Source: Eriocheir sinensis (lineage: Eukaryota; Arthropoda; Malacostraca; Decapoda; Varunidae). Taken from it: a stretch of DNA of 64,000 nt. Of this stretch, positions 17,694-35,343 are shown in pieces. Under the pieces are notes generated by a model, which had not been told where the DNA came from, searched no databases, and worked only from the letters and a program-made list of their open reading frames with translations. The DNA is taken from assembly GCF_024679095.1 (NCBI RefSeq), contig NW_026110558.1, positions 1 through 64,000 on the forward strand. Reading direction: 5' to 3'. Within the stretch, counting starts at the first letter, position 1. Each line of letters starts with the position of its first letter. The position numbers and the translations under genes were made by a program.

Positions 17694-18272
17694 GTGTATT
17701 ACGATTTCGATCAGTATTCAGGTGCTGTGTTAGTATCAGCGGTTATGTCCATCTTAGCTCAGGTTGAAGCCGGTCAACGATCAGACCGCAACATCCTTAG
17801 GAGTTTAAAAGCTAGTGATGTTGAAAATCAAATCTTATCCAGGATGAAAAAACAAGGTTGTCCAACGATTAAATTACATTTTGTCTTCGGCATAGGTAAC
17901 ACCAACGTGTGTTACGGTTTCTCGAGAGCCGATTCAAACGTTAGTGACGTGTCGGCTTTTGTGGTTGCAGCGGACAAGGACGCTGAACACTTGTCAGCAC
18001 ATCATGTCGTGCTTCACACAGGTCCGACATCCACATTTAAAACGACTCACACAAATCACAAGCAAGTAACGACACACACCGTAACCATTCCGTCGTTTGA
18101 CCGGAAAGCAATCACCGAGACGACGTCTGATATAACTAGCGCTACATTGACAGTGCAGAAAATCGGAATTCGTTGCAAGGATGCAGACACACTTGACACT
18201 ATGCTTGCTGCTGTTAAATCTAACTTGGTGACTTTCTTATTACATTTGGTTATTAATGGAAGTCATGTATAA
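17694..18272 (+). CDS. Hypothetical viral-type protein (about 190 residues)
   Basis: The frame begins after a TGA at 17,679 and has no ATG near its start; GTG 17,694 or an out-of-frame ATG at 17,678 suggests an indel at the 5' end. It reads YYDFDQYSGAVLVSAVMSIL, then a hydrophobic core (IKLHFVFGIGNTNVCYGF), a Thr/His-rich central part (TTHTNHKQVTTHTVTIPSF) and a hydrophobic C-terminus. It ends TAA 18,270-18,272. No family recognised. It is the last gene before the large palindromic array. Confidence 0.5.
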   Translation: MYYDFDQYSGAVLVSAVMSILAQVEAGQRSDRNILRSLKASDVENQILSRMKKQGCPTIKLHFVFGIGNTNVCYGFSRADSNVSDVSAFVVAADKDAEHLSAHHVVLHTGPTSTFKTTHTNHKQVTTHTVTIPSFDRKAITETTSDITSATLTVQKIGIRCKDADTLDTMLAAVKSNLVTFLLHLVINGSHV

Positions 18273-18409
18273 CCAAGTGCACTTGAAAGAGTAAGACATT
18301 ATTTTGTACATTTAAAAAAAAAAAGGTTAACAATAAAAGTGTAGACTTAGCTTTGGTTTTAAACACCCGAAATGAGTAACACTGATTGAGTTATACATTG
18401 TAAGCTTCC

Positions 18410-20210
18410 TAAGATAAAACACACATTCACCTCAATAGAGTTAAGACGATATTGTAAGTTCACAAGACAAAAGCTTAAATAACATTCACCAGGACTCACA
18501 AAGTATAAGAGTGCAAATGTCATCTAACCTCGATCGAGGTGAATGTGTGTATTAATCTTTCGGAGCTTCTGATTCTGTTAACACTCCAATTAAGAATTGG
18601 ATGCATCACAACAGAAAACACACATTAGCCTTAAGGAATCGAAGTGAATGTGTGTTTTAGTCTTCCGAGCTTGATTTTGACAATACTGTTACATAGTATG
18701 TAATAGTTGCTTAACACTCAAATTAAGAATTGGATGCATCACAACAGACAAACACACATTCACCTTAATGGAGTTTAGACGACATTCAAATGTCATCTAA
18801 CCTTAACCGAGATTTAGTCTTCCAGAGCTTCCGATTCTGTTAATACTCGTATTAAGAATTGGATGCATCACAACAGACAAACACACATTCACCTTAATGG
18901 AGTTTAGACGACATTCAAATGTCATCTAACCTTAACCGAGGTGAATGTGTGTTTTAGTCCTCCAGAGCATCCGATTCTGTTAACACTCGTATTAAGAATT
19001 TGATGCATCACAACAGACAAACACACATTCACCTTAATGGAGTTTAGATTCTCATTGAATGTCGTCTCAACTCCATTGAGGTGAATGTGTGACTTTGTAC
19101 TATGTAGCGTCCAATTCTATCTTTGATAGACATCAGAATCGGACGCTCAGTAAGTCAAATACACACATTCACCTTAACAGAGTTTAGAATGTCGTCTCAA
19201 CTCCATTGAGGTGAATGTATGACTTTGTACTATGTAGCGTCCAATTCTAACTTTGATATACATCAGAATCGGACGCTCAGTAAGTCAAACACACACATTC
19301 ACCTTAACAGAGTTTAGATTCTCATTGAGTGTCGTCTCAACTCCATTGAGGTGAATGTATGACTTTGTACTATGTAGCGTCCAATTCTAACTTTGATATA
19401 CATCAGAATCGGACGCTCAGTAAGTCAAACACACACATTCACCTTAACAGAGTCTAGATTCTCATTGAATGTCGTCTCAACTCCATTGAGGTGAATGTGT
19501 GACTTTGTACTATGTAGCGTCCAATTCTAACTTTGATATACATCAGAATCGGACGCTCAGTAAGTCAAACACACATTCACCTTAACAGAGTTTAGATTCT
19601 CATTGAATGTCGTCTCAACTCCATTGAGGTGAATGAGTCTCATTGAATGTCGTCTCAACTCCATTGAGGTGAATGTGTGACTTTGTACTATGTAGCGTCC
19701 AATTCTAACTTTGATAGACATCAGAATCGGACGCTCAGTAAGTCAAACACACACATTCACCTTAACAGAGTTTAGGTTCTCATTGAATGTCGTCTCAACT
19801 CCATTGAGGTGAATGTGTGACTTTGTACTATGTAGCGTCCAATTCTAACTTTGATAGATATCAGAATCGGACGCTCAGTAAGTCAAACACACACATTCAC
19901 CTTAACAGAGTTTAGAGTCTCATTGAATGCCGTCTCAACTCCATTGAGGTGAATGGGTGACTTTGTACTATGTAGCGTCCAATTCTAACTTTAATAGACA
20001 TCAGAATCGGACGCTCAATAAGTCAAACACACACATTCACCTTAACAGAGTTTAGAGTTTCATTGAATGTCGTCTCAACTCCATTGAGGTGAATGTGACT
20101 TTGTACTATATTGCGTCCAATTCTGATGTCTGAATGTCGTCTAAACTTCATTGAGGTGAATATATGTCTTTGCCTTACTGAGCGTCCGATTCTACACATC
20201 CGAATCAGAT
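18410..20210. repeat. hr-like palindromic array 4 (about 138-bp units)
   Basis: A dozen or so units are present. From about 19,130 on they are highly regular: AGAATCGGACGCTCAGTAAG, CACACACATTCACCTTAACA, GAATGTCGTCTCAACTCC, TTGAGGTGAATGTGTGACTT and GTAGCGTCCAATTCTAACTT. The two ends pair (AGAATCGGACGCT with AGCGTCCAATTCT), and the inner arms pair (ACACATTCACCT with AGGTGAATGTGT), so each unit is close to a full-length imperfect hairpin. Units before 19,050 are an older variant that matches the palindromes at 3,790-5,404. One unit near 19,620 has an internal duplication of the right arm. The array is probably an origin and enhancer region of the ancestral virus. Confidence 0.9.
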
Positions 20211-20917
20211 ACATTATATTTATAATTTATTTAACCTGAACTATATTTTTTGAGCAGTGTGAATTTGATAAAATTTTTGAAGTATCGAATTTTTAAACAC
20301 TTCAAAACCAAAGAAATATAGCTATTTTCATCTAAGAAAAGTTAAATGAGAAAGAAGATTCAAAGTGCAAGCCAAAGTCAGAATTGGACGCTATATGGCA
20401 CACAGTACCTAGCAACGATACAATATTGGACCCCAGTCTTTCTGTTGTATAGACAAAAGGTTGAATTATCCTAAGCTACCATTTTCATCTAAGAAAGAGA
20501 AAAGACTCAAGATCCAATGTCGATGTGTCCGTTTCGGATATACCAGAATCAGAATTGGACGCTACCCGCTTTCCCTGCTGCATGGGGATTGTAACACATG
20601 GCACATACATAGTAACGATACAATATTGGACCCCAGTCTTTCTGTTATAAAGACAAAAGGATAACACTAACAACAACAACAATACAATATTGGACCCCAG
20701 TCCTAAATTTGAAATATTGGATCAAACCAGTCTGTTTTAATACTAAATTTGAAATATTTAACTCCAGTCTTTCTTATCTGTGTCTAGATTGAATACGTTT
20801 TGATATTTTTAATTTCACAAATTGTGATTTATGTTCTATACCGCGATATCAAAGACCTTATTTTTTCACCTTTTTTTTTATATTAAACAAATACAGAGTG
20901 TCATCTTGTCCGTTACG
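20211..20917. repeat. AT-rich spacer with repeated AATATTGGACCCCAGTC modules
   Basis: The segment ACGATACAATATTGGACCCC, AGTCTTTCTGTT, AGACAAAAGG occurs at about 20,418-20,460 and 20,623-20,661, and a partial copy follows at about 20,682-20,705. Both full copies are preceded by GAATTGGACGCTA, the hr outer-arm sequence. AAGAAA(A/G)...CATCTAAGAAA also repeats (20,330 and 20,482). No gene is visible until 20,918. Confidence 0.6.
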
Positions 20918-21421
20918 ATGTCTAACGAACAACAATTAGTTTTCTCGAACGAACAGCAATTAGTCTTATCCTTGATAGATGAATTGAAACAAGGAGTTGA
21001 AGATGGTTTGAAGAAAAGTTGCCTGTATGTCAAGAGTGTCTACCAGGCACATCTGCAACAGTTCGAACGCACACTAGAACACGATCAGTTTGCAGACACG
21101 AGTCTCTCCAAACTCGAAATGCAGTCAATAGACGAGATTCAGATGAACAAACCCGTTCATTGGGATTTTGCATTGAAGCTGTCTCACGCCTTGCGATCGA
21201 GTATACGTTTCATGTCCATCGCGTTGGATGATATTTTGTCCGAGTTCCGTATGGTGCTAGCGTTGCACCTCGAGAACCTCCACACGACGTACCAGGTCGC
21301 ACCTTCGTTCGACTCCATACCTGTATTCAACAATAGAGTTCATGTGATGGGTGTGCGTCCACCCAGCAACGAAGAGTTCGTTCCAATATATTTTATTGGA
21401 TGTTTCGAAATACTCGTATAG
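20918..21421 (+). CDS. Hypothetical viral-type protein (167 residues)
   Basis: ATG 20,918 (MSNEQQLVFSNEQQLVLSLI) to TAG 21,419-21,421. The N-terminus holds a tandem duplication of SNEQQLV. The rest is predicted helical (LIDELKQGVEDGLKKSCLYV, ALRSSIRFMSIALDDILSEF), ending in a hydrophobic stretch. A pyrimidine-rich ATTTCTAG lies 50 bp after the stop at about 21,463, followed by a different open frame. A small intron or an indel is possible, but neither can be decided here. One of the less damaged ORFs of the block; no family recognised. Confidence 0.5.
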   Translation: MSNEQQLVFSNEQQLVLSLIDELKQGVEDGLKKSCLYVKSVYQAHLQQFERTLEHDQFADTSLSKLEMQSIDEIQMNKPVHWDFALKLSHALRSSIRFMSIALDDILSEFRMVLALHLENLHTTYQVAPSFDSIPVFNNRVHVMGVRPPSNEEFVPIYFIGCFEILV

Positions 21422-21772
21422 TTTTTAATACCGTCTGTAATATATTTTCGTTATTCATTTCTAGAGTTCAGGAACGGTTACACTTCCTTACTTCGTCGAG
21501 TTATAAATGGAAGTGTAGATATTTGTTACTGAGCCCAGAAGAACCCCCAACATCTCACTACAAGAGGAGGAGAAGGAAGTGGTTGCCAGCAACGACCATA
21601 ACTAATATCATTTTATTCAATTACAGTTGACAGCAGTTGGTTGCAGTTGAATATCTATACCATGGCGAACGAGGGTTCCAGTCTACATGTAAACTTTTCT
21701 CTATTTAATAAACTTTAACTTTAGTAGTGCCTGAGTTTTATTTTAAAACATGTGAGTTAGAAAAATATAGAA
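21422..21772 (+). other. Short ORF remnant and spacer
   Basis: A frame from about 21,400 to 21,630 encodes VQERLHFLTSSSYKWKCRYL and a basic KRRRRKW cluster, partly overlapping the previous stop. It might be a displaced C-terminal part of the previous gene or an independent small basic protein. From 21,631 to 21,772 nothing coding is seen. Confidence 0.3.
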
Positions 21773-22474
21773 ATGAATCCAAAGACAAAAATATTATTAT
21801 CAAAGTTATTTGATGACGACGGTGAAACAAATTGTATTAAGTTTCCAACCCCATCGTTTAAAATTTATCAAAGCGAAGCTTTAACATCGGTGCGCTTGTG
21901 TCAAGAAGTGGCATGTAACCTGTACCCTAAGAGTTTACCACGACCTTTTTCGATTAACCAAGTACAAGTACACGCCGTACGATTAGCTTTAATTCAATAC
22001 TACAAACATGCTTGTTGGAGTCCTTCTTTGAGTGTTGAAACTCTGTTAAACGCAACATATGACTCGAGAATTCGTGAAGAGATACGAGTGAACAATTATG
22101 GAGGGGGTTTTGTCATTGGCGATGGAACAGGTATTGGCAAGACCAGGGAAATGGCTGCTTTTATCATCAGTGTCGTTGGCCGAGTCGAGCATTAAACAAC
22201 TAGCCATTGATTCACATATGGATGTGTTAACACATACGTCAAGGCGGAATGTTTACGGGAACCCTTTCTTTATCTGGATAACGTGCTCTCGTGGCTTGTT
22301 CAGAGATTGCCAAAATGATATATTACAGGTTCTCGTCAATAAAGATGATCGGTTCAATACTTGGACTAAGGTAGGGTTCGCAGACAGACCGAGTTTTGCA
22401 AACACGGATAGTGACAGTTCTTTGTCGAAAGACTATAGTATTCACACTCATGGTTACGACAACAAAAAAAAATG
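21773..22474 (+). pseudogene. Strawberry-notch (SNO)-type helicase N-terminal fragment, frameshifted
   Basis: The 5' frame (ATG 21,773, MNPKTKILLSKLFDDDGETN) contains a GGGFVIGDGTGIGKTREMAA segment near residue 117. This matches the Walker A region of strawberry-notch helicases (family pattern GFFIGDGxGxGKGRxxA). The frame stops at 22,195. Another frame, open from before 22,195 to 22,474, carries NPFFIWITCSRGLFRDCQND, which fits the following family motif (W(F/I)SxSxDLxxDxxxDL). The remaining helicase motifs, including the DEAD-type box, are absent, so only the first part of the gene survives, with an indel near 22,180. SNO-type proteins occur in animals and in several large DNA viruses; the intronless viral-style context favours a viral origin. 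Confidence 0.6.
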
Positions 22475-22818
22475 ATCGTTAAATTTTATAATTGGAAAAA
22501 CATAGTCTCGATGAATAAAGAAATGCGCACCCGTGAAACCGTAACGCTGACACCTGCGATCTTATCGACGATTCAAACACATATTCGACGAATAGGCTTT
22601 AAGAGAAAAACTTTTACTAATGCTCGTTATGTAATGTGTGGTACGTTTTCAACGAATGTCAACGATAAGGAAATGATGGTCTTACCAGGATCGGAGTATG
22701 CCGGGCCGTGTTGTTCGGAGGGAGATAACAGAATTCACATTTACAACGTTGCGGCGTGGTGGAGAGCAAATGAACACAAGGCCCCGAGGGTGAGCCATCG
22801 ATCAGAGGCAGTCAGTCA
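22472..22818 (+). CDS. Truncated viral-type ORF ending in a CA microsatellite
   Basis: From ATG 22,472, or more likely the later ATG at about 22,511 (MNKEMRTRETVTLTPAILST), the frame encodes a basic helical segment (IQTHIRRIGFKRKTF) and ends in normal protein sequence (AAWWRANEHKAPR) near 22,790. It then passes directly into (CA)n from 22,819, which translates to a meaningless His/Thr run. The coding part is therefore truncated, and this point marks the right edge of the virus-like block. No family recognised. Confidence 0.45.
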
Positions 22819-22887
<69 letters not shown>

Positions 22888-22895
22888 TACACACG
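22819..22895. repeat. (CA)n microsatellite at the right border of the virus-like block
   Basis: An almost pure CA repeat of about 77 bp. Everything to its right has host-type composition (simple repeats, no dense ORFs). Confidence 0.9.
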
Positions 22896-22967
22896 GACAT
22901 ACGTCATGTTCTAAGTAGTTGTATAGAAAGTTAGAATTAGAGATAAAATTTAATGATGAATGTGTGA

Positions 22968-23107
22968 CTAGGAAAAAAATAAATACTCTTGCAATCAGGT
23001 AAAAAATATATAAGTGTTACAGATGTTATTAGTATTTCTATTAATAAAGCTCCTTGAATTAATAACACCTACATATATTTTTCACCTGATTTTTTTCCTA
23101 GTAGTAT
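22968..23107. mobile_element. Short inverted-repeat element (MITE-like hairpin)
   Basis: The left arm ACTAGGAAAAAAAT...CAGGTAAAAAATATATA (about 22,968-23,012) pairs with the right arm TATATTTTTCACCTGATTTTTTTCCTAG (about 23,075-23,102). The left arm has a 15-bp insertion (AAATACTCTTGCAAT). The interior TTAATAAAGCTCCTTGAATTAAT is also self-complementary, so the 140 bp could form one long hairpin. Its size fits a MITE or a foldback element; no clear target-site duplication was seen. Confidence 0.5.
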
Positions 23108-30193
<7,086 letters not shown>

Positions 30194-30436
30194 CGTGTGT
30201 GCCCGGCGGTGGTGGCGAGGCGTGTTTTATGAGGTGATTCTGTGTGCCCGGCGGCGGTGGCGAGGCGTGTATTATGAGGCGATTGTGTGTGCCCGGCGGC
30301 GGTGGCGAGGCGTGTATTATGAGGCGATTGTGTGTGCCCGGCGGCGGTGGCGAGGCGTGTATTAAGAGGTGATTGTGTGTGCCCGGCGGCGGTGGCGAGG
30401 CGTGTATTTCGAGGTGATTGTGTGTGCCCGACGGCG
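30194..30436 (+). repeat. 45-bp GC-rich tandem repeat
   Basis: About five copies of a 45-bp unit GTGTGTGCCCGGCGGCGGTG...GGCGTGTATTATGAGGCGATT. The first has GGTGGTGG and TTTTATGAGG variants, and the last two have TTAAG and TTTCG variants. Because the period is a multiple of three the frame stays open (a 15-residue CARRRWRGVYYEAI unit), but no gene is implied. Confidence 0.9.
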
Positions 30437-30520
30437 TTGCGTGTATCGTGTTGCGGTCATTGAGAGGGTGGAGGAGGCCCCGTCACTACGATGAAGGTGA
30501 GTGCCAGTGCCGGGGAGTCA
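30437..30520 (+). promoter_or_regulatory. Candidate CpG-rich promoter with a minimal first exon
   Basis: Downstream of the GC-rich repeat lies CACTACGATGAAGGTGAGTG (ATG at 30,491): a start codon followed two codons later by a consensus splice donor (AAG|GTGAGT). The surrounding 30,080-30,520 is the most CpG-dense stretch of the window, which fits a host promoter region. A secreted or membrane protein whose signal peptide continues in a later exon would begin this way. No downstream exon could be identified, so this is a weak call. Confidence 0.25.
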
Positions 30521-30878
30521 TGCTGTGGTGTTCTTGAGAGTTGGAACGCGGCAAAAGGCTCATTTTATACAATACAGATAGTGGAAACCGGCGGGGGAGT
30601 GCATGTGCCCTACTTTTTTTTTTTTTTTTTTTTTTTACAACAAAGGAGACAGCCCCTCCCTCCCCCGTGCCCTCCCTAGCCCCCCCTCGTGTCCTGTGAC
30701 CATAGTTCCTTTAAATGCTGATGTTGCAAGTTAACCACCGCGGTAGTGCATGAAAGGTGAAACGTTGAGTAATATGGTGCAAGGAGGTTCCGCTGCGGTG
30801 ATTGGTTAGCCGGCAACCCGTGACGTCATCAGTATACCCGGTGATGTTGCTGTCGTTCTGCGCGCGCGTGGACTGGGC

Positions 30879-30914
<36 letters not shown>

Positions 30915-31312
30915 CACCCTTAAAAACTGCTACGGAATTAGTGAGCATAGGGACCGTGGATGGTGGGAGGGAGCGAGTAACGAAGAGATAGTCGTCTTGC
31001 CTAAGGCGATGGGGTGGCCAGGCAGGAGTGAGGGAGGGAGGGAAGGAAAGGAGGGGAAGGGATAGGGCTGATAGGTAAGGGAGGAGGGGGGCGGGGTGGA
31101 GAGAAGGGAAGGGAGGCGGGGGTGGGAGAGAGGGACTGGAGGAGGCAGAGACGGAAGGGGGTAAGGCAAGGCTTTGTATGTCTTTGAATTATTTATATTT
31201 ACTTGTATTTTCCTTCCCCTTCATTGACGCGTGGTTGCTGACGTTGCCTAATATGTTATCATTCTTCTTCCATTGAAATATTACGCTAATTTGATAAGGT
31301 AAAAAAAAAAAG

Positions 31313-31365
<53 letters not shown>

Positions 31366-31786
31366 CCTTCCTTCCATTGAAATATACGCTAGCTTGATAC
31401 GGTAAAAAAAACGATTCTCTCTCGGCAAGTTAAAATGTTACGAATTAGTGGATCAAATTAACTGTTCAAATTCTTCTCCCAGTATTCTCCCCACCTCCCT
31501 CTCTTCTCCACCTGCCTGTTTCCCTCCTTCCCTGGACTCGTATCTCCTCCCCCCCTACCCATAACAACCCACCCACTGCCCCTTCCCCGCCACCAACAAC
31601 CAACTCCCCGCACCAACCCCCCCAACCACCCACTCATTACCCCAGTTACTCACATCCTCCCGCCCAAACCTCCACCCACCCATCACCCTCTCCTTCCCGT
31701 GTTTGCCTGCACTTATTGTCTCCTGTCTCCTGGTTTGTTTCACGGCTCTCTGGGTCATATTCATAAACATTTCGCCTCCCAAGTAC
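30521..31786. other. Intergenic DNA with simple repeats
   Basis: Contains T(22) at about 30,615, (GT)n 30,880-30,910, a GGGA-rich stretch 31,020-31,165 and (CT)n 31,314-31,361. Two related segments of about 55 bp flank the (CT)n: TTCCATTGAAATAT(TA)CGCTA...TTGATA(A/C)GGTAAAAAA at 31,268 and 31,371. CCCCACC-rich sequence runs from 31,480 to 31,700. No gene seen. Confidence 0.5.
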
Positions 31787-31925
31787 ACTTATTTGACAAG
31801 GCCGCTCGTAGGAGCTTGGGGCATTTCCAGGGGTAGTTTTATGACCCTGGTGGTAGTCTGACCCTTCTTCTGTACCATGAACCTAAAAAAACACCCATTA
31901 GAACCCGATTGATCTTTTTCAAACG
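31787..31925 (+). repeat. SINE-like dispersed repeat, copy 1
   Basis: The segment GTAGGAG(C/T)TTGGG...CATTT(C/T)CAGGG, CCCTGGTG(G/A)T(A/G)GT, TGACCCTTCTTCTGTA and AAAAAAAC(A/T)C matches 55,833-55,955 in the same orientation with about 80 percent identity by eye. Two independent copies in one window imply a dispersed family. No tRNA-like head was recognised, so SINE is only a working name. Confidence 0.6.
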
Positions 31926-32447
31926 GCGGCGTGGGGTGTGAGGAAGGGCATGTTGAAGTGATTGATTTAAATAAGTCCGTCTTTCTTCGTTTTCTTTAAG
32001 TCCCTGTTTCTACATTCTCTAGTTTGGCTCCAAGCAGTGTCACGCATAAACCACGCCTCTGCCGTGTCTCCTCCTGCAAACCTGCGTATGACTTGACTTG
32101 GTGTATATAGACTTAGTTAGTTAGTGCCAAAAGTAGTCAGCGTAAAACGAGCAACGGGTTTAAAGATCGCGTTGGCCGTCACTTCAAGGCAACAGGAGGA
32201 ATTAATTAAACATTCTCGCACGTACGTTAAGTGGATGTTTAAATCTTTTCTGCAAGGTATTGAAGCCCCTGACGACTAAGTTAATTAAATCACTCAAGCA
32301 GGCAGCCTCGTTATGCGCCATCAGTCCTTCCATTGCCGGGTCTTCCGTGTTTCCTCCTCCTCCTCCTCCTCCTCCTTTAGCCGAGACAAGGTCAAGAGCA
32401 CCATGTCAGTTTAGTCTATAAAAGGATGATTAGGCCGGGAATGGAAT

Positions 32448-32449
<2 letters not shown>
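31926..32449. other. Unique intergenic sequence
   Basis: No coding character. A (CTC)n run lies at about 32,355-32,377. The segment GACTTAGTTAGTTAGTGCC is a minor tandem. Nothing else stands out. Confidence 0.4.

Positions 32450-32536
<87 letters not shown>
32450..32536. repeat. (GA)n microsatellite, 87 bp
   Basis: An uninterrupted GA repeat. Only purine-rich low-complexity DNA lies from here to 32,791. Confidence 0.95.
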
Positions 32537-32539
<3 letters not shown>

Positions 32540-32784
32540 TTCATCGAGCATGTGAGTTTGGTAATCGTGAAAGGGGTGGATATACTTGTTTTAGAATAAT
32601 TATATGGATGTTAGACTGTTACTGAGATGATTAAGATAAAATAGAGACAACGAGGAGAGGGGAGGAGGAGGAGAGAGCAGGAGGAGAAGAAAAAGAAGAA
32701 GAAGAAAAAAGAAAAGAAAAAGAAAAGAAGATAAGAAAGGAAAATGGCCAATGAAAGAAGGAAGAGTTGCAATAGAGATCACAA

Positions 32785-33344
<560 letters not shown>

Positions 33345-33616
33345 ATTAAAGACGGAAGACGGACCAGAGAATATGAAATAGGGAGAGGAGGTCAGAGGCA
33401 GGAGGAAGAGGAGGAGGGAGAGGAGGATGGAGAGGAAACATGGAAACATGGACACGCAGGCAACAGAAAGCCTATTGGCTCATTACGAGGTTGCCCGCTT
33501 TGGTGATTTAATCTGCTCGACAGCCTGGGGCCTGGGGAGCAGATGAAAGCACCTCGACATTGAGGAGTAGATGAAAGCACCTCGATATTGAGGAGCAGAT
33601 GAAAGCAACTCAATAT

Positions 33617-35340
33617 TCAGTTTACTCCCGACGCAGCGAAGTGACGGTCGATTCTATATTTGAAGGAGTTGATAGTATTCTCATTTACTACTTCTGAAGG
33701 AAGATTGTTCCAGTGACGGATGACTCGGTTTGAAAAGAAACTCCTTCCGATGTCTGTGTTACATCGACTAGACTGAATGGGTAAACCGTTATTTCTAGTT
33801 CTTAGGTTGGTTTGCAATTCAAAGAAATTGGAGTAATCGACGTTATTGAATTTTTTCAGATACTTGAAGACTTGAATCATATCTCCTCGTAGGCGTCTTT
33901 TCTCTAATGTAAAGAGATTGAGTCGCTTGAGTCGTTCCTCGTACGGTTGAGCCCTTAAGGTTGGTATCATTTTCGTGGCGCGTCGCTGAATCCTTTCCAG
34001 TAAATCAATGTCCTTTCTGTAATTAGGAGACCAGAACTGTACTGCATACTCGAGGTGCGGTCTTACCATGGAATTATACAAGGATAGCATCACGTCTGGC
34101 GTTTTACACTCGAAGTTCCTCGCTATGAACCCGAGCATAGTGTTGGCTTTGTTGTATGCTTTTTTACAGTGATTCGCGTGTTTTAGGTCACTGCTGATAG
34201 TGACTCCAAGATCCTTTTCCTCCTGCATCGCTTGCAGAGGTCTCTCATTCATGATGTATGTGTGGTTACTATTTCTGGACCCAATGTGCATGACTTTGCA
34301 TTTGTCAACATTAAAGGACATTCGCCATTTTTCCGACCATTCGATAATGTGATTGAGGTCTTTCTGAATGATTTCGCAGTCGGTCTTTGTGAGGGCCTTT
34401 CCCCCCACCTTAGTGTCATCAGCAAATTTCGATATTGTGGATTTCAGTCCTGATTCGAGGTCGTTGATATATATGATGAAGAGAATGGGTCCCAGCACTG
34501 ACCCTTGAGGCACTCCACTAGTGACTGGAAGCCAATCGGAAGGCTGTCCGTTGAGTAGTACTCGCTGTTTTCTGTCGGTGAGCCAATCTCTTATCCACGC
34601 GATCAGATTGGCTCCAATGCCCGCCGAGTGCAGTTTCTTAAGGAGTAGCTCGTGCGGTACCTTGTCGAAGGCTTTCTGAAAGTCCAGGTATATAACATCA
34701 CTGGGGATGTGGGCATCCCAGTTCTTATATATACCTTGGAAGAAGTCTAATAAATTCGTTAGGCAGGAGCGCTTGTTTCTGAAGCCATGCTGGGTGTCGG
34801 AGATTACATTATTGTCTTCTAGAAACTTAACAAGTTTGTCTCTAATAATCTTTTCAGTATTTTTCCTGCCACTGATGTCAAACTTATGGGCCTGTAGTTT
34901 AATGCAACGCTTTTGTCTCCTTTTTGAAAATTGGTGTTACGTTCGCCATCTTCCAGTCTTCCGGGACCTTTTCAATTGAACAGACTGGTTGAATATGTTA
35001 GTGAGTGGCTGAAGTATTTGTTGTTTAAGCTCTTTAATAACCGGGGACAAACCGTCAGGTCCTGTTGACTTGTTCGTGTCGAGTTTATCCAAATACTCTT
35101 TCACTTCTTGGTCGCATATTGAGTCAATTTTCAGGGCGTGATTCCCTCGGCGGGTCAGGGTCTCGGGCCTGGTTGCGATGTTCTCGACTGTGACTACGGA
35201 TGCGAAGTTACTGTGGAGGAGTCTGGCCATCTGTTTACTGTCCTGAGTTGCAGCTCCAGTCTCGTCTGTCAGGGGACCAATATTGATTTTACTTTCTTTT
35301 CGATCTGATGTATGTGAAGAATTTTTTGAGTTTGTCTTGA
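33617..35340 (-). pseudogene. LINE A ORF2, reverse transcriptase part (broken)
   Basis: The pieces are spread over several frames. The palm start (35,230-34,937) has NKSTGPDGLSP and then a frameshift; the middle retains KKGD...NYRPISLT, HGF and DFQKAFDKVP traces in other frames. The C-terminal frame 34,513-33,617 is long and open, with PQGSVLGPILFIIYINDLES, the catalytic KFADDTKVGG box, DLGVTISSDLKHANHCKKAY, the thumb, and a C-terminus ending NSFKYRIDRHFAASGVN. Catalytic FADD is intact but is not in one frame with the fingers. The protein would copy element RNA at the nicked target in an intact element. Confidence 0.85.
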
Positions 35341-35343
35341 TGT

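Noticed and set aside
18410..20210. CRISPR array
   Set aside because: Units are contiguous palindromic repeats without unique spacers, and the setting is eukaryotic with no cas genes.
22801..22918. His/Thr-rich C-terminus of the ORF at 22,472
   Set aside because: It is CA-microsatellite translation; the real coding sequence is cut before it.
30640..30680. Poly-T stretch as the poly-A tail of a minus-strand retrocopy
   Set aside because: No coding or SINE-like sequence with a matching 5' end could be found beside it.
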